A stretch of DNA of 64,000 nt from Pseudodesulfovibrio indicus (GCF_001563225.1 NZ_CP014206.1:744001-808000); one strand, 5' to 3'. Counted from the stretch's first letter, positions 33,203 to 43,482 are shown. The notes: generated by a model not told the origin, from the letters alone. Numbers and translations: made by a program.

Positions 33203-36110
33203 GCCTTTTCGCGTTTTCGAACGGGACCTTGAAGACCACGCGCGTGCCGGTTCCGGGCAGGGACTGGATGTCCATCACGCCGCCGATGAGGCGCGCCCGT
33301 TCCTCCATGCTCCGCAAGCCCATGCGCTTGTCCTGGTCCGCTCTGGCCAGCCTCTCCTCCATGGAAAAACCCCGGCCGTTGTCCTCGATGCGGATGAGAA
33401 TGTCCGGATGACTCTTTATGAGGCGGACGGTCGCCTTGGACGCCTCGGCGTGCCGACAGATGTTCCTGACCGCCTCCTGGACCATCCGGTAAAGATTGAT
33501 TTCCACATCAAAGTCCAAGGAAACATTATCGATTCCTGTGGAAAAAAAGTCAACTTCGAAGCCGTACCTGGCCCCGGCGTCCTGGGACAGGTTTTGCAGC
33601 GCCCTGACCAGGCCCAATTGGTCCAGGGCCGGGGGGCGCAGCCCGTAGGCGATCTCCCGGACCGAGGCAATGCAGCCGCGCAGGACTTCGGCCACGGACG
33701 CGCCCCGGGCGGACAGCTCCTGGGCCACGCAGTCCTGGCCGTCAAACAGGGTCTCCATCTTGAGCATGATGGACGACAGATCCTGGGCCACGTTGTCGTG
33801 CAGGTCGCGGGCGATGCGCTGGCGCTCGTCCTCCTGGACCCGGATGAGCTGCTGGGTCAGGGTCTGGATGCGCTCCTGGGCCTTGCCCCGCTCCTCGGCC
33901 TCGGCCTTGAGCTGGACGTTGGCCTCGGACAGCTCGGCGGTCCGCTTGCGCACGCGGTTCTCCATCTGGGCGTGGGCGGTGAGCAGTTCGGACTCCAGGG
34001 ACTTGTACCGGGTGATGTCCGTGAGGATGAGCATCTGGGCTTCGCGTCCGCCCCACATGATCGGCTTGACGTTCATGTTCACCCACTTGACCTCCCCTTT
34101 CCGGGTGAGGATGCGGAAGGAGCCGATCAGGTCGTTCATGCCGTCCGTGGAGAGCCGGGTGAGCTGGGCCGACCGGGTGGCGCGGTCATCGGGGTGGAGC
34201 ATGGCCGCGAAGTCCAGGAGGCCGATTTCCTTCAGGGTGTAGCCGGTGATGCGGATCATGCTCTCGTTGACGTAACGGACCTCCCCGGCCTGCATGACGA
34301 TGACCCCCTCCTGGGAGTTCTCGGCCAGCACGCGGTACCGCTCCTCGGAGTCCATGAGCGCTTCTTCGGCGTTTTTGCGGGGGGTCACGTCCAGCAGGGA
34401 GACGATGACCCGGGACAGGGTGTCCTTGAATTCGTCCGGCACGAAGAAGTGGACCATGACCCAGATGGTCTCGCCCTCCAGGGTCCGGTGGGTGATCTCG
34501 CCGCAGTATTCGTGCCCGCCCGAGGCCAGGAGGATCATCTCCTCGGTGAAGGCGGCCATGGAGCTCTCGGTCAGGACCAGGTCCAGGTTGCCGAAGAGAT
34601 CCTCCTTGGAGGACGCGCCCAGGAGGTCCAGGGTGGCCTTGTTCACGTCCACCACCGAGACCAATGTGGCGCATTTGGCCAGGGCGTCAGGGTGGGCGTA
34701 GAAATAGGTGCGGAAATCGGTCACTCCCGACGCCTTGAGCTCGTCGAAGTACGCCTTGAGCCGGGTCAGGTCCTCCTCCCACAGGGAGATGGGGGAGTCC
34801 TCGAACAGGGTGCGGAACCGGGCCTCGCTCTCGGCCATGGCGGCCGCGATTTCCCGGCGCACGGACACGTCGCGGGTCACGCCCTGGAGTCCGCAGGACC
34901 GGCCGTTGCCGTCCAGAAGCCGCCGGGCCACGGTCTCGGCCCAGGCAGAGGTCCCGTCCTTGCGCAGATGTTCCAGCTCCATCCGGTTGATGAAGCCGTA
35001 ATCGCCCCGGGCGTCGGCCTCCCGCTGCCGCTCGGAGGCCTGGTCAAAGGCGGCCAGGGAACCCGGCGCCACCAGCTCGCGGATGTTCCTGCCCTGCAGT
35101 TCCTCCAAGGTGTAGCCGAGCAGGTCCCGCATGGACGGGGTGGCGTAGGTCAGCAGGTAGTTGTTGTCCACGGTCCAGACCACGTCCGAGATGTTTTCGG
35201 CCAGAAACCGGTACTTCTCCTCGTTGCCCCGCAGCCGTTCCTCGGCCGCCTTGCGTGCGGTGATGTCCGTGGCGATGCCCTCCATGGCCATGGGCTCGCC
35301 GTTCTCGTCGAAGATCAGGATGCCCCGCTGGTTGGCCCAGTGGACCTCGCCGGATTTGTGCACGAACTGGAATTCGTATTCGGGCCGGACCACGCCCGCC
35401 ATCAGCTCCTCGTAGATATCGTCGAAGTAGCCGTGCCAGTCGGGGTGGACGATTTCGCGCACGAGCATGGGGTGCTGCTGGTACTCGTCCACGGAATAGC
35501 CGGAGAACCGCTCCACGGACGGGGAGAGGTAGTCGTACAGCCCGGTCTTCAGATTCAGCCGGAAAAAGATGTCGCTGGTTGATTTGGAGATGAAGTTCAG
35601 GCTTTTCCGTGCCACCCCCAGCTCCTCGCGGGTTCGGATGATGTCCGAGATGTCCTGCTTGATGGCGATGACGTGGGAGACCTCGCCGCTTTCATCCAGG
35701 ATGGGGTCGAACCAGCCCTTGACCGTGCGCAGGGACCCGTCTCCGGCGCGGACCACGTATTCGCCCTCCCACCGTTGACCGGCGCATACCTTGGGCATGA
35801 CCTCGTTGCGGTAGATGGCCACGGTCTCCGGGGGCATGACCATCTGCTGCTCCAGCTCCAGGATGCGGTCCACGGAGTAGCCCCAGAGCCGTGCGTAGGC
35901 CTCGTTGCCCCAGATGGGAAAGAGGTTCTTGTCGTGGATGGACACGGCCATGCCCGAGGCCTCCACGAGCCGCCGGAAAAGCCCCGGATCGGAGTTGATC
36001 AGCCGGTCGCAGGTCTCGGGGTCGGGGCGGACGATGTTCAGGTCTTGGTCGAGCGTCACGTCGGGTCCGTCGTGAAAGTGTCTGGCAGGGCCGCAACAAT
36101 GCGCAGACAA
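33195..36110 (-). CDS. Multi-PAS sensor histidine kinase (HisKA_3 type)
   Basis: 971 residues with no membrane helix, so probably cytoplasmic. Five PAS domains can be traced (about 30-140, 155-270, 275-400, 415-550 and 560-680), each ending in a linker such as KQDISDIIRTRE or DITARKAAEERL. A coiled coil leads to the HisKA_3 phosphorylation site RDLHDNVAQDLSS, followed by a HATPase domain with DNGRGF and MGLRSMEERA. This class pairs with NarL-type regulators, as here. The signals are unknown; PAS domains commonly sense redox state or small ligands. Confidence 0.95.
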   Translation of the reverse strand: MSAHCCGPARHFHDGPDVTLDQDLNIVRPDPETCDRLINSDPGLFRRLVEASGMAVSIHDKNLFPIWGNEAYARLWGYSVDRILELEQQMVMPPETVAIYRNEVMPKVCAGQRWEGEYVVRAGDGSLRTVKGWFDPILDESGEVSHVIAIKQDISDIIRTREELGVARKSLNFISKSTSDIFFRLNLKTGLYDYLSPSVERFSGYSVDEYQQHPMLVREIVHPDWHGYFDDIYEELMAGVVRPEYEFQFVHKSGEVHWANQRGILIFDENGEPMAMEGIATDITARKAAEERLRGNEEKYRFLAENISDVVWTVDNNYLLTYATPSMRDLLGYTLEELQGRNIRELVAPGSLAAFDQASERQREADARGDYGFINRMELEHLRKDGTSAWAETVARRLLDGNGRSCGLQGVTRDVSVRREIAAAMAESEARFRTLFEDSPISLWEEDLTRLKAYFDELKASGVTDFRTYFYAHPDALAKCATLVSVVDVNKATLDLLGASSKEDLFGNLDLVLTESSMAAFTEEMILLASGGHEYCGEITHRTLEGETIWVMVHFFVPDEFKDTLSRVIVSLLDVTPRKNAEEALMDSEERYRVLAENSQEGVIVMQAGEVRYVNESMIRITGYTLKEIGLLDFAAMLHPDDRATRSAQLTRLSTDGMNDLIGSFRILTRKGEVKWVNMNVKPIMWGGREAQMLILTDITRYKSLESELLTAHAQMENRVRKRTAELSEANVQLKAEAEERGKAQERIQTLTQQLIRVQEDERQRIARDLHDNVAQDLSSIMLKMETLFDGQDCVAQELSARGASVAEVLRGCIASVREIAYGLRPPALDQLGLVRALQNLSQDAGARYGFEVDFFSTGIDNVSLDFDVEINLYRMVQEAVRNICRHAEASKATVRLIKSHPDILIRIEDNGRGFSMEERLARADQDKRMGLRSMEERARLIGGVMDIQSLPGTGTRVVFKVPFENAKRHE

Positions 36111-36158
36111 TAGCGTATTTGCAGTGCGAAGAAAAGCGGGTAGCCGTAGTCCGGTTGA

Positions 36159-37607
36159 TTACTTCAGGTTGGCGATCCAGGACATGGCCAGGGCTGCGTG
36201 GTCGTCGGCCACCTGCTCCACCCAGGAGGACCGGCCGCCCTCGGCGTCGAGGACCTCGCTGCTCGTCCTGCGCGGGGCCACGATGACGGTGAACCGCCTC
36301 CCGCCGTTGTCGCGCAGGTCTTCCAGGGTGCGGATCAGCGGAGTCCAGCGCCCGGTCTCGGAACCGGTGATCAGCCAGAGCACCGGGAAGTCCAGTCCGG
36401 CCAGCAGGTCGCGGCCCGGCACGTCGCCCGGCGCGACCCCGTCCGTGACCAGGCAGACCAGGAAGGCGGGGGAGACCCGCCCGGCGGCGCGGATGGCCGC
36501 GGGCACGCCCGGCCCGTTGCCCCAGATGCCCGCCTTGCGGGGATCGATGGCCGGGAGTCTGGCCAGGTAGCGGTAGGCGGACACCGTGTCCCAGACCAGT
36601 TCGGCATTGGAGGCGGGCGACGGGTCCTCGCCCATGCAGCCGCGCGGCGGGAAGGACAGGGTGGCCAGGTCGTGCATGGACAGGCTGCGGGTGAAGGCCT
36701 GGACCATGCCCGGCTCCACGCAGTCCGGCCCGTGGACCACCACCGCGCCGGGGTGGCCGTCGTCATAGGGCGGCCGCGAGAGGTTGGCGCGGATCTCCCC
36801 GGTGGGGCCGTCGAAGACGACCTCCTCCTCGCGGACGTGGACCTTGCGCGGATAGTGGGCCATGCGGTCGTCGTCCGTGACCAGGATGAACCGCTCGATG
36901 CGGTCGTCCTTGGCCAGGAAGGTCACGGTGCCGATCACCGGCTCGTCCGCGTAGACCGACGGGCCGATGGTGTAGATGTACTTGCCGAAGGACTGCTTCA
37001 GCCGCCGCAGGGTCTTGTTCTTGGAGTCGTAGATCAGGAACCGCCCGTACTTGGTGTTGCGGGCGTCGATGATGGAGATGACGCGGTCGTCGGCCGTCCG
37101 GAACTGGCCGGAGAACTCCTGGGGCGAGTAGGAGAAGTAGTCGCCCATCAGGGCGCGGCCGAAGCGCGCCTCGGCCCCACGGTGCACGGTGCCGTCGTTG
37201 CGCACGTAGATTTTCTTGGGCAGCCCGTCCTCGGCCAGCTCGGGCTTTTCGGGCGGCAGGGTCTTGACCGGGCTGATCTCGACGACGTCGGGTTCCGGGA
37301 GCGGCTCGGGCTCGGGAGCGGGTTCGGGCGGGGGCGGGCTGTCGTCCAGGACCACGGTCTTGTCCATGGGCAGCGCGGGCGCGCCCGCCGGGAGCGGTTC
37401 CGGCTCGGCCCGGGGCTCGGGCGCGGGGGGCGGCGCGGGCGCGGGCACGGGCATGGGCGTGATGACCTGCGGCTCCTCGATGCGGGTCAGGTCCACCTGC
37501 ATCAGCTCCTCGGGCAGCAGCGGGGGCAGGTCCACGGAATACAGCAGACCTGCGGCCACCACGGCATGGAAGAGGATGGAGAGAGTCCAGCTGAGCGCCC
37601 GCTTCAT
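36159..37607 (-). CDS. TonB-like N-terminus fused to a serine-less alpha/beta-hydrolase domain
   Basis: 482 residues starting MKRALSWTLS, seven bases downstream of the ExbD gene. A single membrane helix (about 4-24) is followed by a Pro/Glu-rich periplasmic arm (45-125), both as in TonB/TolA. There is no TonB C-terminal domain. Residues 131-255 form an unrecognised beta-rich region, and 280-482 look like a dienelactone-hydrolase/S9-like fold (AVVVHGPD, then KAGIWGNGPGVPAA and LDFPVLWLITG). The nucleophile elbow GxSxG reads GNGPG (363-367), so serine is replaced by glycine. It probably uses ExbB/ExbD energy, but its partner is unknown. Confidence 0.8.
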   Translation of the reverse strand: MKRALSWTLSILFHAVVAAGLLYSVDLPPLLPEELMQVDLTRIEEPQVITPMPVPAPAPPPAPEPRAEPEPLPAGAPALPMDKTVVLDDSPPPPEPAPEPEPLPEPDVVEISPVKTLPPEKPELAEDGLPKKIYVRNDGTVHRGAEARFGRALMGDYFSYSPQEFSGQFRTADDRVISIIDARNTKYGRFLIYDSKNKTLRRLKQSFGKYIYTIGPSVYADEPVIGTVTFLAKDDRIERFILVTDDDRMAHYPRKVHVREEEVVFDGPTGEIRANLSRPPYDDGHPGAVVVHGPDCVEPGMVQAFTRSLSMHDLATLSFPPRGCMGEDPSPASNAELVWDTVSAYRYLARLPAIDPRKAGIWGNGPGVPAAIRAAGRVSPAFLVCLVTDGVAPGDVPGRDLLAGLDFPVLWLITGSETGRWTPLIRTLEDLRDNGGRRFTVIVAPRRTSSEVLDAEGGRSSWVEQVADDHAALAMSWIANLK

Positions 37608-37614
37608 GTCGCGT

Positions 37615-38028
<414 letters not shown>

Positions 38029-38037
38029 GGTCGACCC

Positions 38038-38742
38038 CTAGTCCCGGCCGGGCTTGTCGGCCCAGGCGATCTCGCGCTCGGCGCGGTTCAGGAACGCCCC
38101 GGCGAAGTCCACCATGCCGGTCTCCACCTCGTTCAGCTTGCCCAGGAAATAGTTGTAGAAAATGGTCGCCGGGATGGCCACCAGCAGACCGATGGCCGTG
38201 GCGATGAGCGCCTCGGAGATGCCCGGCGCAACCGTGGCCAGGGCCGCGGACTGGGCCATGCCGATGGAGTGGAAGGAGTGCATGATGCCCCAGACCGTGC
38301 CGAACAGCCCGATGAACGGGGCCGCGTTGGCGCAGGTGGCCAAAAACGGCAGGTTGCGGGTCAGCGACCGCATCTCCTTGGAAATGCCCTGCTTGAGCAC
38401 GCGCCGGAGGGTGTCCTTGACCAGCAGCCGCTTGCGCTCGCGGTTGACGTCCGCCTTCTCCAGCAGCCGAAATTCCTTGACCGCCAGGGACGAGACCCGG
38501 GCCAGGGGGGAGTCGTCCTTGTCGCCCAGCCCCTTGAGCCCCTTGGACAAATCGCCCGCCGCGATGAACGCCTCGTAGCCCTTCATGACCTTCTTGCGCG
38601 CCGCGCCGATGGTGAAGAATTTCATGAAGATGATGGTCCAGCTCCAGAGGGACATGCAGCCCAGGAAGAGCATCACCAGCTTCACGGCCAGGGTCGCCCC
38701 CGAAAGCAGGGTCAGGATGTCGTTGTCAGGCAGAAAATTCAT
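38038..38742 (-). CDS. exbB: MotA/TolQ/ExbB proton channel protein
   Basis: 234 residues from the ATG eight bases after AAAGG; the longer frame lacks a better site. Three membrane helices and the family block FIGLFGTVWGIMHSFHSIG, then APGISEALIATAIGLLVAIPA, identify it. It forms the pentameric stator around the ExbD dimer. It is the first gene of a three-gene operon and is divergent from the hybrid kinase; the 279 bases between hold no gene. Confidence 0.95.
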   Translation of the reverse strand: MNFLPDNDILTLLSGATLAVKLVMLFLGCMSLWSWTIIFMKFFTIGAARKKVMKGYEAFIAAGDLSKGLKGLGDKDDSPLARVSSLAVKEFRLLEKADVNRERKRLLVKDTLRRVLKQGISKEMRSLTRNLPFLATCANAAPFIGLFGTVWGIMHSFHSIGMAQSAALATVAPGISEALIATAIGLLVAIPATIFYNYFLGKLNEVETGMVDFAGAFLNRAEREIAWADKPGRD

Positions 38743-39021
38743 GGTGGCACCTTTGGGATTGTCGTTGGGCAGGGGGCGCGAAAACATCCCCCTGCAAGCT
38801 GTGTAAACCCCGAAGGGCGAGAAAGCAAGGGGGGGTGGCCAGGGGAAGAACTGTCTTTTCAGACGGTTGCAGTTGGCAATGCCCGCTCGGCGTGGGTTCC
38901 GGCCGAGCCGGCCCGGGGGAATCCGGTCATACGACTTGTCCAGCCCCCTCTTTCTGGCGTAAGAGTTGACGACAACCCATACAAATCATTCTCATCCCAT
39001 GACCGGGAAGCGGAGGCGAGC

Positions 39022-41883
39022 GTGAAGGTATTGATCTTGGCGGGCAAGAAAGTGGACGGGGACAGAATGGATGCGTTCTTCCACGATCACGAGCGGACCT
39101 TCGTGCAGCTCGCCACGGTCTCGCGGGGGGTACACCGGCTGGAGAAGAACGACGCGGACCTGGTCCTGCTCGTCCCGGACCCCGACGACGCGACCTGGGA
39201 ACGCGCCCTGTACCGCATCCGGGAAGAATACGACCGCCAGGTGGCGGTGCTCTTCCTCGAGCCCGGATTGGTGGACCGGGCCCTGGAGCTGGGGGCCTTC
39301 GACAGCGGGGTGCTCGACGAGCACTCCGAGGCGTGCATGGACCGCTGCGCCCGGCATCTGGAGGCGCAGGTGGCGCTGCGCCGCGAGCTGGCCGCCGAGC
39401 GCGCACTGCGCGCCTGGATGGAGCGCACCGACACCATCGGCAGCTGGGTGCGGGACGAGACCGGCGACATCCGCTGGTCCGTGGGGCTGAACCGCATCTT
39501 CGGCGAGGATATGGTGCCGGGCGTCCGGCTCTCCGGTCTGCGCGAGATGGTCCATCCCGAGGACCTGGAGGTCTTCGACCGGGCCAACGAGGCGACCTTC
39601 GACCGGGGCTGGCCCCTGGATTTCGAATACCGGGTCGTGAACCGGGACGGCAAGGTGCGCCACCTGCACGCGAACCGGGAGGTCGAACTCGGCCCGTCCG
39701 GGGACGTGGTCCGCATCTACGGCATGGCCCGCGACGTCTCCCTGCAAAAGGAATTCGAGGAGCTGCTCTTCCGCCGGGACGCCATTCTTCAGGTCCTGAC
39801 CAGCTTCGCCAGCCGGTTCCTGCGTAAGATCGACTGGGACGAGGGCGTGAGCGACGCCCTGGTCAAGCTGGGCAAGGTCGCGGACGTGACCCGCATCTAT
39901 CTGTTCCGCAAGGCCGACCGGCCCGGCGGCGAGGAGGTCCTGACCCTGCACAACGAGTGGGCCGCCGAGGGCCTTTTCCCGCTTTCGAAGGGACCGGAAG
40001 GCTTCGAGATCTCTACCTCGCCTCTCTACGACACCTGGCGCGGGGCCATGCTCAAGCGCAAGGTGGTCACGGGCCACGTCAAGCATTTCCGCAAGGAGGA
40101 ACGTGAGGTCTTCGAATCCACCGGAGCCAAGTCGATCATGATCGTCCCGGTCTTCGCGGGCAACGCCTGGTGGGGGTTCCTCGGGTTGTCCGAGCACCGG
40201 CGCGAGCGCGACTGGCTGCCGGTGGAGATCGAGTCCATGATGCTCGCCGCCAACCTCTTCGGATCGGCCATCCACTACGGCGAGATGAGCGGCAAGCTGA
40301 TCGAGGCCAACCGCTCCGCCGAGGAGGCCTCGGCCGCCGCCCTGGATGCGAACATGGCCAAATCCATGTTCCTGGCCAACATGAGCCATGAAATCCGCAC
40401 CCCCATCAGCGGCATCCTGGGCATGACCGAGATGATGATCACCACCGGCCTGACCGAGGAGCAGCGCGAGCACACGGACATGATCCGCGACGCGGCCAAG
40501 TCCCTGCTCAACATCGTCAACGACATCCTGGACATCTCCAAGATCGAGGCGGGCCGGATGGAGCTCAAGCTGGAGGACTTCACCTTGCGCTCCGCTCTGG
40601 AGACCAGCGTGCGTTCCTTCGGCCCCCAGGCGGAGCTGAACAATCTCGCCTTCCGCTACTCCGTGGCCGACGAGGTGCCAGTGCGCCTGAACGGGGACCC
40701 GGACCGCCTCGGCCAGGTGCTCTGGAATCTCATCGGCAACGCGCTGAAGTTCACCGAGCGAGGCCTGGTGGAGCTGACCGTGGAGGTTTCCCACCGCGAG
40801 CAGAGCCGCGTCTGCCTGCTGTTCAAGGTCCGGGACACCGGCGTGGGCATTCCCCCGGACAAGCTGGACGCGGTCTTCGACAGCTTCACCCAGGCGGACA
40901 GCTCCCTGCGCAAGAAGCACCAGGGGACCGGCCTGGGACTGACCATCTCCCGCCAGATGGTCAACATGATGGGCGGCGAGATCGGCGTGGAATCCGCCGT
41001 GGGCCAGGGGTCCACCTTCTTTTTCACCGCCTGGTTCGGCGTGCTCCGGGACCAGACCCCGGCAGCCGCCCCGCTCAAGGCCAGGAAGCCGAGCACCCTG
41101 CACCTGAACATCCTGCTGGCCGACGACAACCCCATGAACAGGAAGTACCTGAAGCACTTCCTGACCATGTTCGGCCACACCGTGACCACCGCCGAGAACG
41201 GCCTTGAGGTCCTCGAGCTCCTCCGGGAAAACGGGCGCGAGATCGACGTGGTGCTCATGGACGTGCAGATGCCGGAGATGAGCGGCATAGAGGCCACCCG
41301 CGCCATCCGCGAATCCGACGGCAGGCTTTACGACCGCAACATCCCGATCATCGCCCTGACCGCCTACGCCATGAAGGGCGACCGGGAGCGGATGCTTGAA
41401 AGCGGCATGAACGACTACGTCAGCAAGCCGGTGGACATGCACCAGCTGTCCGAGGCCATCGTCCGCTGCACCGCCGGGCGGAAAGAGGGCGAGAGCCTGG
41501 TCTGCACCCAGGAGCCGACCCGGTCCGGTCCGCCCGAGGAGGAGATGCGGCTGGACATCAAGTCCCTGACCTCGCGTTTCGAAGGCGACTTGGAGCTGCT
41601 CAAGGACATCCTGGACCTCTTCCTCATGGAGGCGAAAAACAAGCGCGAGGCTCTGATCACGGCGGCAAAGACCGGGGACGCCAAGGGTACGGCCATGGCC
41701 CTGCATTCCATCACCAACATCTCCAGCCATGTGCTGGCCATGGACGTGGTCCAGGAGGCCCGCGCCCTGGAGAAGCGGTGCTTCTGCGGCGAGCTGGAGG
41801 CTGCGGGCAGGGACATCGACCGGCTGCTGGTCCGGTTCGACGGCCTGGTCCGGGCGGTGGAGGCCGAGGCCGCAAAACTTTGA
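39022..41883 (+). CDS. Hybrid sensor histidine kinase (PAS-GAF-HisKA-HATPase-REC-HPt)
   Basis: 953 residues, GTG start after GGAGGCGAGC; no transmembrane helix. The first 110 residues look like a degenerate receiver without its aspartates. A PAS domain (about 135-245) and a GAF-like domain (about 255-420) follow, then HisKA with H456 in MSHEIRTP and an ATPase domain (DTGVGIP, GTGLGL). A receiver with D747 in [12 protein letters not shown] and a C-terminal HPt with H895 in ALHSITNISS complete it. It can run an internal His-Asp-His relay. No dedicated output regulator lies next to it; the CBS gene follows at 79 bases. Confidence 0.94.
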   Translation: MKVLILAGKKVDGDRMDAFFHDHERTFVQLATVSRGVHRLEKNDADLVLLVPDPDDATWERALYRIREEYDRQVAVLFLEPGLVDRALELGAFDSGVLDEHSEACMDRCARHLEAQVALRRELAAERALRAWMERTDTIGSWVRDETGDIRWSVGLNRIFGEDMVPGVRLSGLREMVHPEDLEVFDRANEATFDRGWPLDFEYRVVNRDGKVRHLHANREVELGPSGDVVRIYGMARDVSLQKEFEELLFRRDAILQVLTSFASRFLRKIDWDEGVSDALVKLGKVADVTRIYLFRKADRPGGEEVLTLHNEWAAEGLFPLSKGPEGFEISTSPLYDTWRGAMLKRKVVTGHVKHFRKEEREVFESTGAKSIMIVPVFAGNAWWGFLGLSEHRRERDWLPVEIESMMLAANLFGSAIHYGEMSGKLIEANRSAEEASAAALDANMAKSMFLANMSHEIRTPISGILGMTEMMITTGLTEEQREHTDMIRDAAKSLLNIVNDILDISKIEAGRMELKLEDFTLRSALETSVRSFGPQAELNNLAFRYSVADEVPVRLNGDPDRLGQVLWNLIGNALKFTERGLVELTVEVSHREQSRVCLLFKVRDTGVGIPPDKLDAVFDSFTQADSSLRKKHQGTGLGLTISRQMVNMMGGEIGVESAVGQGSTFFFTAWFGVLRDQTPAAAPLKARKPSTLHLNILLADDNPMNRKYLKHFLTMFGHTVTTAENGLEVLELLRENGREIDVVLMDVQMPEMSGIEATRAIRESDGRLYDRNIPIIALTAYAMKGDRERMLESGMNDYVSKPVDMHQLSEAIVRCTAGRKEGESLVCTQEPTRSGPPEEEMRLDIKSLTSRFEGDLELLKDILDLFLMEAKNKREALITAAKTGDAKGTAMALHSITNISSHVLAMDVVQEARALEKRCFCGELEAAGRDIDRLLVRFDGLVRAVEAEAAKL

Positions 41884-41962
41884 GGGCGTTGCATTTTACG
41901 GACTGACAGAGTAGGTATTATCGACGGTTTCCAATCCGGGAACCGGACACAGGAGGTGGAGG

Positions 41963-42640
41963 ATGCTGGTCAGAGACTGGATGACGGTCAACGTCATCGC
42001 CCTGGGAGTGAATTCGTCCGTGCTGGACGCCGCCGAGATACTGCATGAGAAGAACATCCGCCAGTTCCCGGTCATCGACAGCCGGGGTGACTTGGTGGGC
42101 ATCGTCTCCGACCGCGACATCCGCGACGCCATGCCCTCCAAGTTCATTCCCGGCGACGCCGTGGTCGAACGGGGCGGCGGCCTCTACACCCTCACCGCCG
42201 GGGACATCATGACCCTGGATCCCATCTCCGTGCATTCCAACGCGGCCATGACCGAAGTGGCCGAGACACTCGTCAAGCACAAGGTGGGCGGGCTGCCCGT
42301 GGTGGACGGCGGCCAGCTGGTGGGCATCATCACCCAGGCCGACGTGCTGCGGTTCCTGTGCGCGTCGGCGGGGTCCGCGCGGGGCGGGGCGCAGTTCGGC
42401 ATCCGGCTGAACGGCGACGACAACCTGCTGGCGGATTTGTTGTGCGACCTGCGCAAGCAGGGAGTGTTGTTCACCAGCGTGTTCACGGCGGTTGACCCGG
42501 GGCGCGTGGGAGCGCGGAACGCCTATGTCTCCATAGCGGATATGGGGGATAAGTGTGTTGAGGATGTGGTTGAGATTATTCAGAAAAAATATGTGATTTT
42601 GTTCTATGTGGCGGAGGGGGTTACCGTCGATCTGGTGTAA
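41963..42640 (+). CDS. CBS-domain pair protein with C-terminal ACT-like domain
   Basis: 225 residues after AGGAGGTGGAGG. Two CBS motifs are visible (VRDWMTVNVIALGVNSSVLD...FPVIDSRGDLVGIVSDRD, in part, and DIMTLDPISVHSNAAMTEV...LPVVDGGQLVGIITQADVL, in part). They should bind an adenine nucleotide. Residues 150-225 are probably an ACT-like fold (LLADLLCDLRKQGVLFTSVF). Such proteins are regulatory, with the target unknown. Tandem terminators follow the stop. Confidence 0.9.
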   Translation: MLVRDWMTVNVIALGVNSSVLDAAEILHEKNIRQFPVIDSRGDLVGIVSDRDIRDAMPSKFIPGDAVVERGGGLYTLTAGDIMTLDPISVHSNAAMTEVAETLVKHKVGGLPVVDGGQLVGIITQADVLRFLCASAGSARGGAQFGIRLNGDDNLLADLLCDLRKQGVLFTSVFTAVDPGRVGARNAYVSIADMGDKCVEDVVEIIQKKYVILFYVAEGVTVDLV

Positions 42641-42653
42641 TTTTTTTGGAGAA

Positions 42654-42722
42654 GAGGAGAGCCGTTGATGGTGCTCCTCCTTTTTTTGCCCTCCCGGCGG
42701 TAGTGCGGGAGGGCTTCTTTTT
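42654..42722 (+). terminator. Two tandem terminators after the CBS gene
   Basis: The first stem (GAGGAGAGCC/GGTGCTCCTC, one mismatch) ends in seven T residues. The second (GCCCTCCCG/CGGGAGGGC) follows directly with TTCTTTTTT. Confidence 0.85.
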
Positions 42723-42737
42723 TGAAGAAGCGGGAGA

Positions 42738-42826
42738 GGAAGAGAGAGCCGTCGCTGGCGCTCCTCCAAGTTTTTTTGGAGCCCTCCCGGCGGGGTTCTT
42801 TCTTTTCCGGGCGAAAAGAAAGAACC
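42738..42826. repeat. Duplicated terminator pair and 13-bp inverted repeat
   Basis: AGAGAGCCGTCGCTGGCGCT (42743 onward) and the following T tract and GCCCTCCCGGCGG repeat the preceding terminator pair with changes. GGTTCTTTCTTTT (42794-42806) then pairs perfectly with AAAAGAAAGAACC (42814-42826). Confidence 0.75.
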
Positions 42827-42891
42827 AAAGAAACGCCGGGGGGGCATCCCCGCCCGGAGTTTCACCGCCAAGAATCCGATCCGCTCGGTGC

Positions 42892-43012
42892 GGCTTCGCA
42901 TAGCGGGCCATCTGCACATTTTTCGAGGGGAAATTTGATCCTCACGTAGTATTGCTACGCTGCGGTCAAATCCCCCCTCGAAAAATGCACAGCTGACCCA
43001 CTCTGCGAAGCC
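42892..43012. repeat. 121-bp imperfect dyad element
   Basis: GGCTTCGCA (42892-42900) mirrors TGCGAAGCC (43004-43012). About the same centre, the 22-base arms 42917-42938 and 42966-42987 (CATTTTTCGAGGGG...ATTTGA) match except at two positions, and CGTAG/CTACG pairs at the tip. No gene overlaps it. Confidence 0.8.
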
Positions 43013-43482
43013 TTCCGGCTCCATCTGATGAAAAGTAACGTGCGAGCCTCCACGGGAATACCCCTTTTATGGATTACCGAGGGGCCACGGGAGCGGAGCC
43101 GCCGCCCCTTCGCGGTCGGCTTCTAGGCGTCCAGAACAGGGCTCGCTCCCTGCTGCTTGACGGTACGAAGGGCGAAGGAAGAGGGGCCTTTGAACGGGAC
43201 TTCGGGGTATGAGAGCCACTGTTTGAGGCTTTGCCTCAAAGGCGTTCCCGAAGAGAGCCTTCGGACGGATTGGCCGGGTATGAAAGCCGCTGTTGGGGCT
43301 GCGGGGGGTGACGGCTGTATGAGGCTGCGGCTCAAGGGCGTTCCCGAAGAAGGCCTATCGGCGGGGCTTGGGTATGCCGCTTGTGGAGCGCCAAAAACCG
43401 CTCCGAAGAGCAGCCTGCGCGTTGCCCTGCCCCCGCGAAGCGGCGACAAGGAGTTTTGGAGGGGGGAGATGGGGATGGGGGT
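43013..43482. repeat. Non-coding stretch with degenerate direct repeats
   Basis: Two units (from about 43206 and 43277) share GGGTATGA, AGCC, CTGTT, GGGCGTTCCCGAAGA-type words and a GCCT(T)CGG-like end, with a small TTTGAGGC/GCCTCAAA hairpin in the first. Open frames here are not gene-like. It may be the remains of a duplicated mobile or repeat element. Confidence 0.5.
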
